Both the position numbers and the translations under genes were made by a program. From positions 1 through 64,000 of the forward strand of contig JASMDC010000006.1 in the NCBI GenBank assembly GCA_030753015.1: a stretch of DNA of 64,000 nucleotides, in the 5' to 3' direction. How positions within the stretch are numbered: the stretch's first letter is position 1; every line of letters begins with the position of its first letter. The notes beneath the pieces are model-generated. The model did not search any database, had not been told where the DNA came from, and saw only the letters and a program-made list of their open reading frames with translations. Below are positions 24,825-33,502 of this stretch, one piece after another. The DNA comes from Candidatus Undinarchaeales archaeon. Its GTDB lineage: Archaea > SpSt-1190 > JASMDC01.

Positions 24825-25043
24825 GTGAAGTTCATCGACCTCCTCATTGTGCTGGTGGTCATCGCGCTCATTGTCGTCGTAATCTCCAATGCAACCGGGG
24901 GCAGTACCTACTACTATGGTTCAGGTCGTCGCCGAAGCCGCTGGTCCTCAGTGAACGTATTCCACTGGGGGAGCAGCAGATCGAGCGGTACCAGATCCCG
25001 GGGGTACAGTGCCACCAGATCCGGTGGTAGTGGGATTAAATGA
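24825..25043 (+). CDS. 72-residue membrane peptide with basic Ser/Arg/Gly-rich tail
   Basis: N-terminal helix VKFIDLLIVLVVIALIVVVI, then NATGGSTYYYGSGRRRSRW and a low-complexity tail rich in Ser, Arg and Gly with eight Arg, two Trp and Tyr. It has the same size class and build as the divergent Cys peptide but the opposite charge. GTG 24825 is 26 nt from the shared TATA; the frame also opens at 24786 inside the TATA box, which is unlikely. It is followed by a DUF350 gene. Unknown function; it may bind the acidic Cys tail, be a second substrate, or bind nucleic acid or lipid. Confidence 0.68.
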   Translation: MKFIDLLIVLVVIALIVVVISNATGGSTYYYGSGRRRSRWSSVNVFHWGSSRSSGTRSRGYSATRSGGSGIK

Positions 25044-25078
25044 CGTATGTTATAATTGATACAAGGAGGATATGAATA

Positions 25079-25303
25079 ATGGCAAGCCCTGCACTAGAGG
25101 ACATCGCGATGACACTCATCTACAGCGTCGTTGCGGTACTGATCATGGCCTTCGCCCTTCCTATGGCGTTCAAGATCTTCGACTGGATCACCCCCATCGA
25201 TGAATGGGAGGAGATCAAGAACAAGAACATGGCCGTGGCCATGTACGTGTCGGCCGCTTTCATTAGCTTCGCCCTTGTTATCGTGGGCGTGCTCATCTCC
25301 TAG
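25079..25303 (+). CDS. DUF350 small membrane protein
   Basis: 74 residues with two membrane helices flanking DWITPIDEWEEIKNKNMAVAMY, the 'xxTPxDExxEIxxxNxAxAxx' DUF350 signature (YjfL in E. coli has two such units). It has a rare strong ribosome site (AAGGAGG at 25064-25070, 8 nt before ATG 25079), and TTATAAT lies at 25051-25057. DUF350 often occurs with DUF4178, PspA-like and SPFH proteins in membrane-stress operons. DUF4178 and SPFH proteins sit at 34096-36738 here. Known association, exact role unknown. Confidence 0.78.
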   Translation: MASPALEDIAMTLIYSVVAVLIMAFALPMAFKIFDWITPIDEWEEIKNKNMAVAMYVSAAFISFALVIVGVLIS

Positions 25304-25593
25304 AGGCGTCGACGGGACCATCGGGCACACACGCACCCTAGCGTGAGCTGCCCCTTGCATGACATCCCAACCAAGCATCACAACGAGACGCTAAGGAAGC
25401 CCCCCGATTCAACGGCGGAGGAATTGGCGGAGGGAAGGGAGCAGTATCCTCACTGTGGGTTCATCCCCGGTTACAAGCCCTCCTTGTGTATAGGTAGTGT
25501 GAGCCGACGGGATCATGGTCGTTACTCAGATCCATATTCAAATGTGCGAATTAGTAATATTCAGGCACAGGGACACTGCTCAGAAGAGATGAT
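25304..25593. other. Intergenic region (~290 bp) without recognisable gene
   Basis: It lies after the DUF350 gene and before the terminator of the minus-strand coiled-coil gene. No ORF with family features, no tRNA fold and no repeat were seen. 25510-25560 is AT-richer than the surroundings. An unrecognised small RNA cannot be excluded. Confidence 0.4.
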
Positions 25594-25637
25594 GGGGGGA
25601 AAGAATAAAGGGTGGGGGCGCGGTTCTCCACGCCCCC
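25594..25637 (-). terminator. Hairpin terminator of the coiled-coil membrane gene
   Basis: On the minus strand GGGGGCG and CGCCCCC (25614-25637) form a 7-bp stem with a 10-nt loop, followed by a CCCTTTATTCTTT tract. It lies 16 bp after the stop at 25654. Confidence 0.6.
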
Positions 25638-25653
25638 GACCGGTCTATGCAAG

Positions 25654-26211
25654 CTACTTCTTCTTCTTGCCGTGGACTTCGTCCTCGAGCTTCCGCTCCC
25701 GGGCCTCGTCATCCTCGAGCTTCTTCTCGAGGCGCTTTTCCATCTCTTCGAGCTTCTTCTCTTTCATCTCCAAGCGCTTCTCACGCTCGGCGATCTCCTC
25801 GACCTCTTCCTCAAGGCGCTCTTCCTCTTCCTCCAGTTCCTCCTCCTCGCGAAGGAACTCCATCTCCATCTTGTGCACGTGCAGCATGACCTCGAAGATC
25901 ATGAGCAAGAGAGCAAGATCGATGAGCACGGACTCAAGGAACGCTTTCTTCTCAGCGGTCTCACCTACGGTCCGGAAGAGCTCCGCGAGCGACCACGTCT
26001 GCTTAGTGTGGAGCTTCGCGTTGACGAAGAGAGGGTTCGACGCGCTTTCCCCCTCGAAGGTCTGGGCCGCCGTAAAGCGGTAGATATCCTCCATGCTGAT
26101 GGACTGAATCAGGTAGAAGCAAAAGAAGATCACGAGCAAGCTAACGACGATTATCACGATGTCGTGCTTCTCCATCTCCTTGATCTCTCTGCGAAGATTA
26201 CGTAGCGGCAT
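25654..26211 (-). CDS. Membrane protein with long charged coiled coil
   Basis: 185 residues. Helix 1 is DIVIIVVSLLVIFFCFYLIQ (~16-36) and helix 2 is VLIDLALLLMIFEVMLHV (~95-112). They are followed by a ~65-residue Glu/Lys-rich coiled coil (EEEELEEEEERLEEEVEE, EKKLEEMEKRLEKKLE) ending GKKKK. Topology predicts N-in, an outside loop of ~55 residues and a cytoplasmic coiled coil. It is divergent from the pilin cluster, sharing the 26212-26319 region. GAGGATG precedes ATG 26211. A scaffold or assembly partner for that cluster is plausible; no family recognised. Confidence 0.62.
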   Translation of the reverse strand: MPLRNLRREIKEMEKHDIVIIVVSLLVIFFCFYLIQSISMEDIYRFTAAQTFEGESASNPLFVNAKLHTKQTWSLAELFRTVGETAEKKAFLESVLIDLALLLMIFEVMLHVHKMEMEFLREEEELEEEEERLEEEVEEIAEREKRLEMKEKKLEEMEKRLEKKLEDDEARERKLEDEVHGKKKK

Positions 26212-26250
26212 TGGAAATCATCCTCGAACGTTCTTTCTTTCCCTCGGAAT

Positions 26251-26266
26251 CAATGCTTTAAATATA
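26251..26266. promoter_or_regulatory. Promoter core between coiled-coil gene and pilin cluster
   Basis: AATGCTTTAAATATATTC supplies TATA-like sequence in both directions. The TTTAAATA core could serve the plus-strand operon beginning at 26320 and the minus-strand gene at 26211. Both leaders would be ~20-30 nt, with GGAGATGAG before the plus start. Confidence 0.5.
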
Positions 26267-26319
26267 TTCTTTCACGGAGTAGTGTCTTGAGGGGCCGCTA
26301 GGCTCGGAGATGAGACGTC

Positions 26320-26826
26320 TTGAGGAACATTGCACGTGACCAGCGGGGTGTAATCAACCAATTCTTCGTCATCATTATCGGTATCCTCCTCGTCGTAGTG
26401 CTGCTCCTTGTGGGAAACAAGGTCCTCTCGAACATGTTCTGCATGCACTCCGTATCCGCTGTCGCAAACGACGTAGAGCGGGTCCGCGAGACCCTGAGTC
26501 GGGTGTACGCGGGAGCAGAAGGGTCCGTGGACTCCATCGAGCTCCACGTTCCGGCTAAAGCCAAGTACTGCTTCATCCGCGGACAGATTTATATCGAGGG
26601 CACCTGTGTATCGGAGGGGTACAAGCTACCGAACCTCATCGTCCACAATCCTCAGATTGATAGCGAGATCCGGGCCAAGGTGGAGGAGATGGCGAGCCTC
26701 ATCGACGCCGCTGACGACGAAACCTCTACATCGACCCTCTGTCTCACTTCCGGTTTCTACTCGGTGAAGTTCGAGCGCACGGCAGGTCATGTGAACCTGT
26801 ACTCTGTGTTCGGTACACGGGAGTAG
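26320..26826 (+). CDS. Pilin-like protein 1 of the large cluster
   Basis: 168 residues. RNIARDQRG|VINQFFVIIIGILLVVVLLL is a class III signal plus N-helix. The remainder includes FCMHSVSAVANDVERVRETL, KAKYCFIRGQIYIEGTCVSE and a C-terminal beta region, with four to five Cys. The start appears to be TTG 26320, since no in-frame ATG or GTG precedes the signal; GGAGATG lies 10 nt upstream. It opens a co-oriented cluster to 34099. Related only in general design to the next gene. Minor pilin or secreted partner is inferred. Confidence 0.65.
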   Translation: MRNIARDQRGVINQFFVIIIGILLVVVLLLVGNKVLSNMFCMHSVSAVANDVERVRETLSRVYAGAEGSVDSIELHVPAKAKYCFIRGQIYIEGTCVSEGYKLPNLIVHNPQIDSEIRAKVEEMASLIDAADDETSTSTLCLTSGFYSVKFERTAGHVNLYSVFGTRE

Positions 26827-26875
26827 ACACCGGACGACCGGAGGTTTTTTATTGATGGGCCGCCATCAAGTTCCC

Positions 26876-27790
26876 GTGAAATGTGGCCGTATCTTCAAAG
26901 ACCGGCGAGGGGAGGGTGACGTTCCACAGCAAGTGAACATGGTCTTTGCGGCTATCATTGTCACCGGACTTGTGCTCAACATCGCACTGATGCCCGTTAT
27001 CGATGAAAAGGAGCCCTCTCCGGACCTCGTGGACGAGGAGCGACCAGAGGTCATGCGGAAGGTGGCGCGAAAGATGACGGGGAAGAAGACGGCCCGCATC
27101 CTTTCGGACAACCGTACTGGGGACCCTGCTCTTTCCGAACGCGAGCGCCTACGGGAGGATATGAGGACCACGAACAAACGTGTGGCCCTTTCCGTCCCAT
27201 CGCTTCTTTCTATAAGTAGATCGGGGCCTGAGCGGAGCGTCGTCGTGGCCATTATCAACGATGGCGACGACCGGCGGTGCTTTTGCGTCTATCCGCACCT
27301 TGTATCGCTCGACGGACCGGGCTCGTGGGGGTACACGATAGACCGCGACCTCGACTCACTCCACGAGGAGTGGTGGGAGGGTGTGGACGATCCCGACACC
27401 GTTAAGGCGCTCATGAGCGCATCTCCTCGCGAGTGTTGGGCTGGCGACGGCAAGTGCAGTCCGAACTTGTGGTTCGAAGGAAGGGCCGACATCACGGTAC
27501 CACCCGGGAGCCGGGCATCGCTCGGGATGCTCCTGGACATTTCCTCTTCCGCTCGTGAGGCCCCTGTGGGGCGATGGAGTTTCATCGTGGACGTTTGCGA
27601 GTACCGGCCCCCGTGCGAGGAATGGGACCCTACCGATCCGTCCATATGCGTGGAATGGATGGTGGGCTGCGAGGCCTGTATGCCGGAACTTTGCCGCCAG
27701 GAGCCCGTGTACGCTTGCGACGGGAGGACAAAAGACGACTGCTATTCGTGGTACGACAGTGAACGGTTCATCGTTAATCTGGAAGAATAG
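26876..27790 (+). CDS. Pilin-like protein with conserved Cys ectodomain (paralogue A)
   Basis: About 304 residues. KCGRIFKDRRG|EGDVPQQVN with the helix MVFAAIIVTGLVLNIALM is a class III-like N-terminus. It shares with the next gene a clear set: RCFCVYPHLVSLDGPGS, ECWAGDGKCSPNLWFEG, WSFIVDVCEYRPPCEEW, CEACMPELCRQEPVYAC and DCYSWYDSERF. About 11 Cys imply a disulfide-stapled ectodomain. GTG 26876 is chosen from TTTTTATT 28 nt upstream; ATG 26855 after GGAGG is the alternative. The function of the domain is not known to me. Confidence 0.68.
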   Translation: MKCGRIFKDRRGEGDVPQQVNMVFAAIIVTGLVLNIALMPVIDEKEPSPDLVDEERPEVMRKVARKMTGKKTARILSDNRTGDPALSERERLREDMRTTNKRVALSVPSLLSISRSGPERSVVVAIINDGDDRRCFCVYPHLVSLDGPGSWGYTIDRDLDSLHEEWWEGVDDPDTVKALMSASPRECWAGDGKCSPNLWFEGRADITVPPGSRASLGMLLDISSSAREAPVGRWSFIVDVCEYRPPCEEWDPTDPSICVEWMVGCEACMPELCRQEPVYACDGRTKDDCYSWYDSERFIVNLEE

Positions 27791-27877
27791 CGGGGCCCCG
27801 GGGCACTATCTAACACACAGCCCTAACAAGAGCTTTTTAAACGGTAAGCGTGTTCACGGTCTATTAAGGTGAATACC

Positions 27878-28702
27878 ATGAGAAAAGGTTTCCTGAACAA
27901 GAGGGGTACCATCCAGATGTCTTTCACTTTCTTAGTGATGGTTATCCTGGGCGGTCTGATGCTGACCGTCGGTGTAAAGTACATCAGCAAGATGGCAAGC
28001 AGCATCATGGGGATGTCGGATGAGGTTTCGGACACAATGCGTGAGCGCATCCTTAACGATATCAAGACCAAGAACGAGAAGGTCATGTTGTCGATCCCCA
28101 CCTCGATCAAGATGACACGAAAAGAGCGGCGGCGTGACATCTCAGTGGTCATAAATAATATCAGCCCAGAGACCAAATGCTTCTGCGTATTCCCGCACCT
28201 GCTGGGCCTTGACGGCCCTGGCTCGTATAGCATTGAGGTCTCCAAGAGCTCCATGCAGGGATCGCTGTCAGCGGGGACCGACTGGACCTCCGTGACGGAT
28301 GAGGACCAGTTGAAGAAGAAGCTGAAGCGGTACACGCCCCAGGCGTGTTGGGCCGGTGCTGGTAAGTGTAAGCCCAACAACTGGTTCGTGGGCGAGGCCG
28401 GTATCCGCGCAGATGGCGAGCAGGCCAACGATGTCAAGGTCTCCCTTGAGCTCCCGCGCGACCCGCTCGAGGCCCCTAACGGCCGCTGGGCGTTCACGGT
28501 CGAAGTGTGCGAGTACAAGCCCTCCTGCCCTGGTGGCTTCGAGGACGGTATCTGCAAGGAATGGGGCGAGGGCTGCAACGCCTGTATCCCCGAGAACTGC
28601 CGTCAGAACCCCGTGGACAAGTGTCAGGGGAGCAACGCGCAGAGCTGCTACCTCTGGTACGACTCGGCGGCTTTCCACCTCCAGGTCCACAGCGAAGAGT
28701 AG
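27878..28702 (+). CDS. Pilin-like protein with conserved Cys ectodomain (paralogue B)
   Basis: 274 residues. RKGFLNKRG|TIQMSFTFLVMVIL is a strong class III signal. It shares the paralogue A motifs: KCFCVFPHLLGLDGPGS, ACWAGAGKCKPNNWFVG, WAFTVEVCEYKPSCPGG, CNACIPENCRQNPVDKC and SCYLWYDSAAF. The N-helix is followed by a helical stalk (MASSIMGMSDEVSDTMRERI) before the domain. AAGGTGA ends 5 nt before ATG 27878, giving an internal ribosome site, and CTTTTTAAACG at 27831-27841 is a second promoter. It may be expressed both with and apart from paralogue A. Confidence 0.7.
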   Translation: MRKGFLNKRGTIQMSFTFLVMVILGGLMLTVGVKYISKMASSIMGMSDEVSDTMRERILNDIKTKNEKVMLSIPTSIKMTRKERRRDISVVINNISPETKCFCVFPHLLGLDGPGSYSIEVSKSSMQGSLSAGTDWTSVTDEDQLKKKLKRYTPQACWAGAGKCKPNNWFVGEAGIRADGEQANDVKVSLELPRDPLEAPNGRWAFTVEVCEYKPSCPGGFEDGICKEWGEGCNACIPENCRQNPVDKCQGSNAQSCYLWYDSAAFHLQVHSEE

Positions 28703-28806
28703 GGAAAAGAGGGGAAGGATGTATCGGCCCGGGGGTCGTGCCGCGCGCGGCCCCCCGACCCTCATCATAATCAACTTAAAGATAGCCCGTTCTAAATCAC
28801 GCATCA

Positions 28807-29457
28807 ATGGGTGATACACTAGAGGACTACATCAAGGACTGTTTCAAGGACGGCTATACCGAGGACGAGGTTCGCGAGCGTCTGAAGGAGGCCGGCTATG
28901 AGCAGGATGAGGTGGAAGAAGCTTTCAACCACCTTCTCGGAGGCGCGTCAGAGGACACCGGAGAGAGCGTTGACGAGGTACCCGAGCCCGAGGCGCCACC
29001 GCCGCCAATTGCCAAGCATCGCGCTCGGCGGGGCAAACCGTCCATGCTCCCGGCCGTGCTCTTCCTCATCCTCTGCGGTCTTCTGCTGCTGGTGGCGGGA
29101 TACTACTACCTGTTCGTTATGGAGATGGACTGTACAGGTGATCCGGAGAGCTTCAGGACCAGGTTCGCTAACTGTCGCCCCGCCCGGACAGGTCTCGATG
29201 CAGGGGGCATGTCCGTGCAGTTACGGATCATCGATGGCAGCGGAGGGCGGTGCAATGTGGAAATGGTTGTCACAGGATACGCCGTGACGGAGGAGGCCCT
29301 CAAGGCCGAGGCAGAACTGCTACGCGGTAAGTCCATGGTATGTCGACTGACGACCATGCCTTCCTCGCTCGAGAGCGCCGCGGCCGCGGAGAACGAGTGT
29401 GAAGGGGACCTGCTTACTGCATTGAAGGAATCCGGGCGCCTTGACGGAGAGGCGTGA
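28807..29457 (+). CDS. Membrane protein with UBA-like N-terminal motif
   Basis: 216 residues. The N-terminus has DYIKDCFKDGYTEDEVRERL then EAGYEQDEVEEAFNHL, a UBA/CUE-like three-helix motif. A proline linker, one helix (LPAVLFLILCGLLLLVAGYYYLFV, ~78-101) and a small ectodomain with four Cys follow. The motif is cytoplasmic by the positive-inside rule (KHRARRGK before the helix). The same motif, C-terminal, occurs in the protein at 61284. ACTTAAAG is 28 nt before ATG 28807. A docking module linking surface proteins to a cytoplasmic partner is inferred. Confidence 0.66.
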   Translation: MGDTLEDYIKDCFKDGYTEDEVRERLKEAGYEQDEVEEAFNHLLGGASEDTGESVDEVPEPEAPPPPIAKHRARRGKPSMLPAVLFLILCGLLLLVAGYYYLFVMEMDCTGDPESFRTRFANCRPARTGLDAGGMSVQLRIIDGSGGRCNVEMVVTGYAVTEEALKAEAELLRGKSMVCRLTTMPSSLESAAAAENECEGDLLTALKESGRLDGEA

Positions 29458-29524
29458 CACCGAGCGCCAAGTTATAAAGCCTGGGAGGGACACGGTACAA
29501 TTGGGAGGATCGAGCCATCGGGAA

Positions 29525-30982
29525 ATGATGATGAACGTGTGGACTGGACGCCGCGGGAGCGTGGCCTGGTGGTTCACTGTCATCATGGGCATGATGGCGG
29601 GCGCTGTGTTCTTCATGCTCGCCTATAGGTTCATGGTCGGAGAGTCCGAGGTTCTCCATATCTCGACCGGCCAAGCGCTCATCTCAGGCATTAACAACTT
29701 CATCTCGATCGCTATCGGTTCCCCTTCCGAGATGGAGCAGGTATATTCCCTCCCCTCCTTCGGCAAGGAGAAGTACACGCTCTCGTTCGAGGACGAGATT
29801 GTGCCTCAGGCGACAGGCGAACCCCTTCTCAAGAAGAAGCTCTACATCGACCTGGGTGAGTCGAAGGTCGACCTAACCCTCTCGGCACGGAACATCGTCT
29901 CCTCAGAGATAAGGTACCCGCAGTTCAAGCAGCTCGCTATCAAGAAGTTCTCCATGGCCAATACGTTCTCATCAGTCTCCATGACCACGAACATCGTGCT
30001 CATATATCCTCCTCTGGAGATGATCATCATCCCGGACTGCGTTGGCGCCACGGGGCATGAGGACGAGTCCCAGCGACAGAAGGAGCTCATCTCGAAGATC
30101 ACTGATTCGCTTTCCAACTATGACGAGGTCATCATCCCGGGCGATAGGGAGTACATGTTCTTCACCAAGAAGAAGTCGCTGACCATATCGTATGCCTTCG
30201 ATCTGGACATGGTCCGCAAGCGAGCGGGGCTCGAGAGCGCATGTGATTACAACGTGATCGAGCACATACTCGCCACAAATGCCAAGGGCATATTCTTCCC
30301 CAACCAGAACGCCAAGAAGGTCGTGGTCGTCATCACCCAGTCCAACCAGCAACCAGACGCAATCAAGGCAGAGGTCGCAGCAGCCATCCCACGAGTGAAC
30401 GCCACCGACGTCATCGTGCTCCAGCGCTCAACCAACGACGCCCACCGAGACTGCCCCTATCGTACGCGGTTCGAGCTCAACGTGTTCAATCAGGAGACCT
30501 ACATCGAGCACGAGTTCGCCTACTACTTCTGCCCAACTCAGAACGCCTACCCGCTACTGCAGTACGTGGTTTCCCCCGACGGACCCTTTTACGCGGCAGC
30601 CTACCAATACAACCAGCTCTATTCCTACATCAACCGTACCAAGCGCAAGACTCAGGTCCTCAAGCGTATATTCTGTCCCAAGGGTCAGGACTGCCCATGT
30701 CCCCTCAGCGGTAGCTATGACAAGGACCAGAAGTTCTATCTCAATAAGGTTCAGGTGGAGCTCGAATCAATCCTGGCGGCGCTCGAGGGCTACCGTGATC
30801 CCCGAATCCTACTCGAGACCCTGGACGGGATGAGCGATCCCGTGCTCTACGATGATCAGTATTGCATCCACGCACCACCAGATGCGTCTGCTCTCTCCAA
30901 TTGCATTGTCACCCAGAGCATCGGCGGCCGACTCTCCTCTAAGCAATCGAAGCTGCTGGAATGCAGCCTTCCGAGGGTGTGA
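29525..30982 (+). CDS. Large pilin-like surface protein
   Basis: About 485 residues. NVWTGRRG|SVAWWFTVIMGMMAG is a class III signal. The ectodomain (~40-485) is mixed alpha/beta with KKVVVVITQSN (Rossmann-like strand), CPYRTRFELN and a C-terminal CPKGQDCPCPLS; about nine Cys. No catalytic signature was found. The ATG at 29525 (three Met in a row) is used; TATA GTTATAAAG is at 29470-29478, and a leaderless TTG at 29501 also fits by spacing, adding eight residues. It is separated from the next pilin-like gene by 3 bp. The largest member of the cluster, it might be a tip adhesin. Confidence 0.63.
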   Translation: MMMNVWTGRRGSVAWWFTVIMGMMAGAVFFMLAYRFMVGESEVLHISTGQALISGINNFISIAIGSPSEMEQVYSLPSFGKEKYTLSFEDEIVPQATGEPLLKKKLYIDLGESKVDLTLSARNIVSSEIRYPQFKQLAIKKFSMANTFSSVSMTTNIVLIYPPLEMIIIPDCVGATGHEDESQRQKELISKITDSLSNYDEVIIPGDREYMFFTKKKSLTISYAFDLDMVRKRAGLESACDYNVIEHILATNAKGIFFPNQNAKKVVVVITQSNQQPDAIKAEVAAAIPRVNATDVIVLQRSTNDAHRDCPYRTRFELNVFNQETYIEHEFAYYFCPTQNAYPLLQYVVSPDGPFYAAAYQYNQLYSYINRTKRKTQVLKRIFCPKGQDCPCPLSGSYDKDQKFYLNKVQVELESILAALEGYRDPRILLETLDGMSDPVLYDDQYCIHAPPDASALSNCIVTQSIGGRLSSKQSKLLECSLPRV

Positions 30983-30985
30983 ACC

Positions 30986-31954
30986 ATGGCGCGACGTGAC
31001 CTGCTCAGGAACCGGCGCGGCCTGTCAATGAACTCCATCGAGATGTACATGACCATGTTCTTCCTGTTCTTCATGTTCTTCTTCTTCATCATGATGGTGG
31101 CCAAGGTCCAGCGCTCCATGAACATGAGCAAGTTCTCTGCGACCGCTCACGATATGGTATTCGAGATAGCAGAGCGCGTATCGTCCTCCGAGTTCCTTGT
31201 GGCATCGAGCCCGTCCGGTCAGAAGAAGACGGCCGTGTTCGATCCCATCAAGCTCTCCACTGCAAACTACGACGACCTAAAGGAGTACCTCCAAGAGAAC
31301 AGGATCGACTGGGAGATCGAAGTGTTCGATCTCGAGGGAGACTATCGCGAGAAGATAGACAAGTGCTACAAGGACTATGCTCAGGACATGGAGGATTGTG
31401 AGGATACCGCTTCGGAGTGCCGCTTGAGGGCCAATGAGGAGCCCACACGCAATGATCGCGAGCGGGAGATCCGGCGGTGCCAGAACGGAGCGGTGGATTG
31501 CCGCCTCGGCGACGCTACCAAAGGGGAGACCCGGCTGAGCAATTGTCGTAAGGAGGAGCGGCGACAGTTCGACTGCTCTCCTGGAACAGTCGACTGGGAT
31601 AAGACCGTCAACTCTGTGGGGACGACCGGACAGATGTGTGAGAACGCGGATGGGTGCGCCGCGGCGTACCCCGGGTGGCTCACGCCCAATCCAGATCCCG
31701 GTACCAACCTCATGGACCCCAGTGTTCACGTGAACATAGATTGCATGCGCTGTGCCTACTGGCGTATCGGCCCCTCCGACCGTAACCTCCAAGAGCTGCG
31801 AGAGGGGCGTCAGAAGAGGGTAATCAAGCGCAAGATCATCTACGAGTTCCCCGCGGCCATCTCATACTACTGTGACGGCCGACCGACCACCCTACGCACC
31901 AAGCCCGTGCACCTTGCCGTGCTACGGGTGGCGGCGATCGAGTACGACTGGTGA
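30986..31954 (+). CDS. Pilin-like protein with charged Cys-rich stalk
   Basis: 322 residues. DLLRNRRG|LSMNSIEMYMTM with the Phe-rich helix FFLFFMFFFFIMMVAKVQ gives a class III N-terminus. A following region rich in Asp/Glu/Arg/Cys (KIDKCYKDYAQDMEDCEDT, ECRLRANEEPTRNDRERE) appears helical with regularly spaced Cys, suggesting a disulfide-stapled hairpin. A C-terminal domain has CMRCAYWRIGP. The start follows the upstream stop by 3 bp, so translation is coupled. No family recognised. Confidence 0.62.
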   Translation: MARRDLLRNRRGLSMNSIEMYMTMFFLFFMFFFFIMMVAKVQRSMNMSKFSATAHDMVFEIAERVSSSEFLVASSPSGQKKTAVFDPIKLSTANYDDLKEYLQENRIDWEIEVFDLEGDYREKIDKCYKDYAQDMEDCEDTASECRLRANEEPTRNDREREIRRCQNGAVDCRLGDATKGETRLSNCRKEERRQFDCSPGTVDWDKTVNSVGTTGQMCENADGCAAAYPGWLTPNPDPGTNLMDPSVHVNIDCMRCAYWRIGPSDRNLQELREGRQKRVIKRKIIYEFPAAISYYCDGRPTTLRTKPVHLAVLRVAAIEYDW

Positions 31955-31958
31955 TAAT

Positions 31959-32507
31959 ATGGCGATGAGAAGACGACTGTTCATCGGCTCCATTCGATCA
32001 CAAGCAGGCATGCTGGGAGTGGTGCTCATCGGTGCCGTCATCATGGTGGCCACGATCATGCTCGTGCGACAGTCGCTCACCTCGGGGGCATATGGCATCG
32101 AAAAGAAGTACTTCGACCGTACAGTGAACAACGCTCTCCTAGGCCTGCTGTCCGCCACCGATGACGACCTCGAGCAGCATATCACTATCTACGATCTCAT
32201 CAAGTCGGCCAAGGAGGATAAGAAGGTGGGCATCAAGGACGCCAAGACCTACACACCGCCGGTGATCCATAAGAAGATGCGGATGTTATCCAATCGCTTT
32301 CTAGAGCGATACAGCATGCACTACTATCTTTACGTGGGCTCCATCGACCGACCCATCCTCACTGCAGGTGACTACGAGAAGTACAACAAGTGCAAGACCG
32401 ATCCCAAGTGCCGGTTGCAGGTGTATACGGACCAGTTCGAGGATATCTATCTCTATATCTTCCGCACATGCTGGACAAGTGCCGACGGAAAGGGCCAGTG
32501 CACATGA
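31959..32507 (+). CDS. Pilin-like protein, C-terminal 'VIHxKM' domain (paralogue C)
   Basis: 182 residues. IGSIRSQAG|MLGVVLIGAVIMVATIML is a class III-like start. The ectodomain has TIYDLIKSAKEDKKVGIKDA, YTPPVIHKKMR, SMHYYLYVGSIDRPILTAGD and YNKCKTDPKCRL. It is clearly paralogous to the gene at 33503. The ATG at 31959 begins 4 nt after the upstream stop; longer in-frame extensions overlap the previous gene. The shared 'YNxCxxDxxC' and 'xRPxLxAGD' segments may be a binding face. Confidence 0.66.
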   Translation: MAMRRRLFIGSIRSQAGMLGVVLIGAVIMVATIMLVRQSLTSGAYGIEKKYFDRTVNNALLGLLSATDDDLEQHITIYDLIKSAKEDKKVGIKDAKTYTPPVIHKKMRMLSNRFLERYSMHYYLYVGSIDRPILTAGDYEKYNKCKTDPKCRLQVYTDQFEDIYLYIFRTCWTSADGKGQCT

Positions 32508-32517
32508 GGTGAATGTC

Positions 32518-33489
32518 ATGTTACGGGCGTTCGCGGACTGGATGACACTCTATGGCCACATCATCCGCACTCAGCGCTCCGGCGACCTCCTGGCACAATT
32601 GAGCCTTGCAGTATCATGGTTCTGGATGCTGGTCTTCATCGCGCCGTACATCCCATTCGTCGAGCATATTCCCTGGCTGGACCGCATCGCATCATATGCC
32701 ACCCGGCGTGCGTTCGGTATCAGCCTGCGCTTCATGATACTCGTGCTACTTCCCCTGATCATGGGGTTCTTACACGGCGCGAACGATGCCTTCCGACGGC
32801 GCAACCGCTATTACCCGCGGACCTATGCCGAGATACGGAGGGGTGTCGACCAACTCCTCCTAGAGACAGGTACGGTAATGGACGCAATAGGGCTCGTGCT
32901 CATCTCTATCGGCAGGGGGTGGTTGGCAATGTTCCGGTGGCTCATCAACCACCTGTTCGTGTACGTGTCAGCGGCCCTGGACATCCTCGTTGAATGGTCG
33001 TCGGGTGCGGCGCTCGATTCATTCCTCGTCACGGGACGGCCTCAGGATCTACGGACGCTCGCCTCGTTCATCTCTCAGGAGCTGGAGGCCAGCGGTCAGC
33101 GCGTCACCTTCTGTGGCGTGGCCACGGACGAGCACGGGGCCCGGGGCGCGGCGCTGAAAGGGCTGGACCATGCCCTGGGGGTGCACGGTTTTATCCGCTC
33201 GCCTCGCTTATCCCTAATGGTGGGTGAAGCGGGGGTGGCTGGTGTAGGTGATCGTGAGGCCTTGGGCGCGTTCTATCTCAGGGTAAGGAACCGCCTCCTC
33301 CTACACCTTCTCCGCTGCTCCCACCCTGACGCGCTGGGACCCGAAGAGACGCTCAACGGCGGAGAGGCGCTGCCGCCCGGTACCGTGGAGGCTCTCGCCA
33401 GCGATGAGGACGTCACCATGGATGATCTGCAGGTGCTGGCGCTCAAGCGGGCGCTCGTTGAGGGGGGACCTTTCCTTCCAGGAGCTTAG
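32518..33489 (+). CDS. Multi-helix membrane protein in pilin-like cluster
   Basis: 323 residues. Hydrophobic segments occur at ~30-48 (SLAVSWFWMLVFIAPYIPF), ~65-90 (SLRFMILVLLPLIMGFLHG) and ~115-150 (AIGLVLISIGRGWLAMF, HLFVYVSAALDIL). A soluble C-terminal half of unknown type follows (ELEASGQRVTFCGVATDEHG). It lacks a class III signal, unlike its neighbours. GAGGTGA ends 6 nt before ATG 32518. Its place between two paralogous pilin-like genes suggests a membrane platform, but it does not look like the usual TadC/FlaJ protein. Function unknown. Confidence 0.55.
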   Translation: MLRAFADWMTLYGHIIRTQRSGDLLAQLSLAVSWFWMLVFIAPYIPFVEHIPWLDRIASYATRRAFGISLRFMILVLLPLIMGFLHGANDAFRRRNRYYPRTYAEIRRGVDQLLLETGTVMDAIGLVLISIGRGWLAMFRWLINHLFVYVSAALDILVEWSSGAALDSFLVTGRPQDLRTLASFISQELEASGQRVTFCGVATDEHGARGAALKGLDHALGVHGFIRSPRLSLMVGEAGVAGVGDREALGAFYLRVRNRLLLHLLRCSHPDALGPEETLNGGEALPPGTVEALASDEDVTMDDLQVLALKRALVEGGPFLPGA

Positions 33490-33502
33490 AGGGCCGAACG
33501 AT

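Noticed and set aside
28722..28758. GC-rich hairpin after paralogue B as terminator
   Set aside because: The stem CGGGGG/CCCCCG has a long GC loop and no T-tract; evidence too weak to list.
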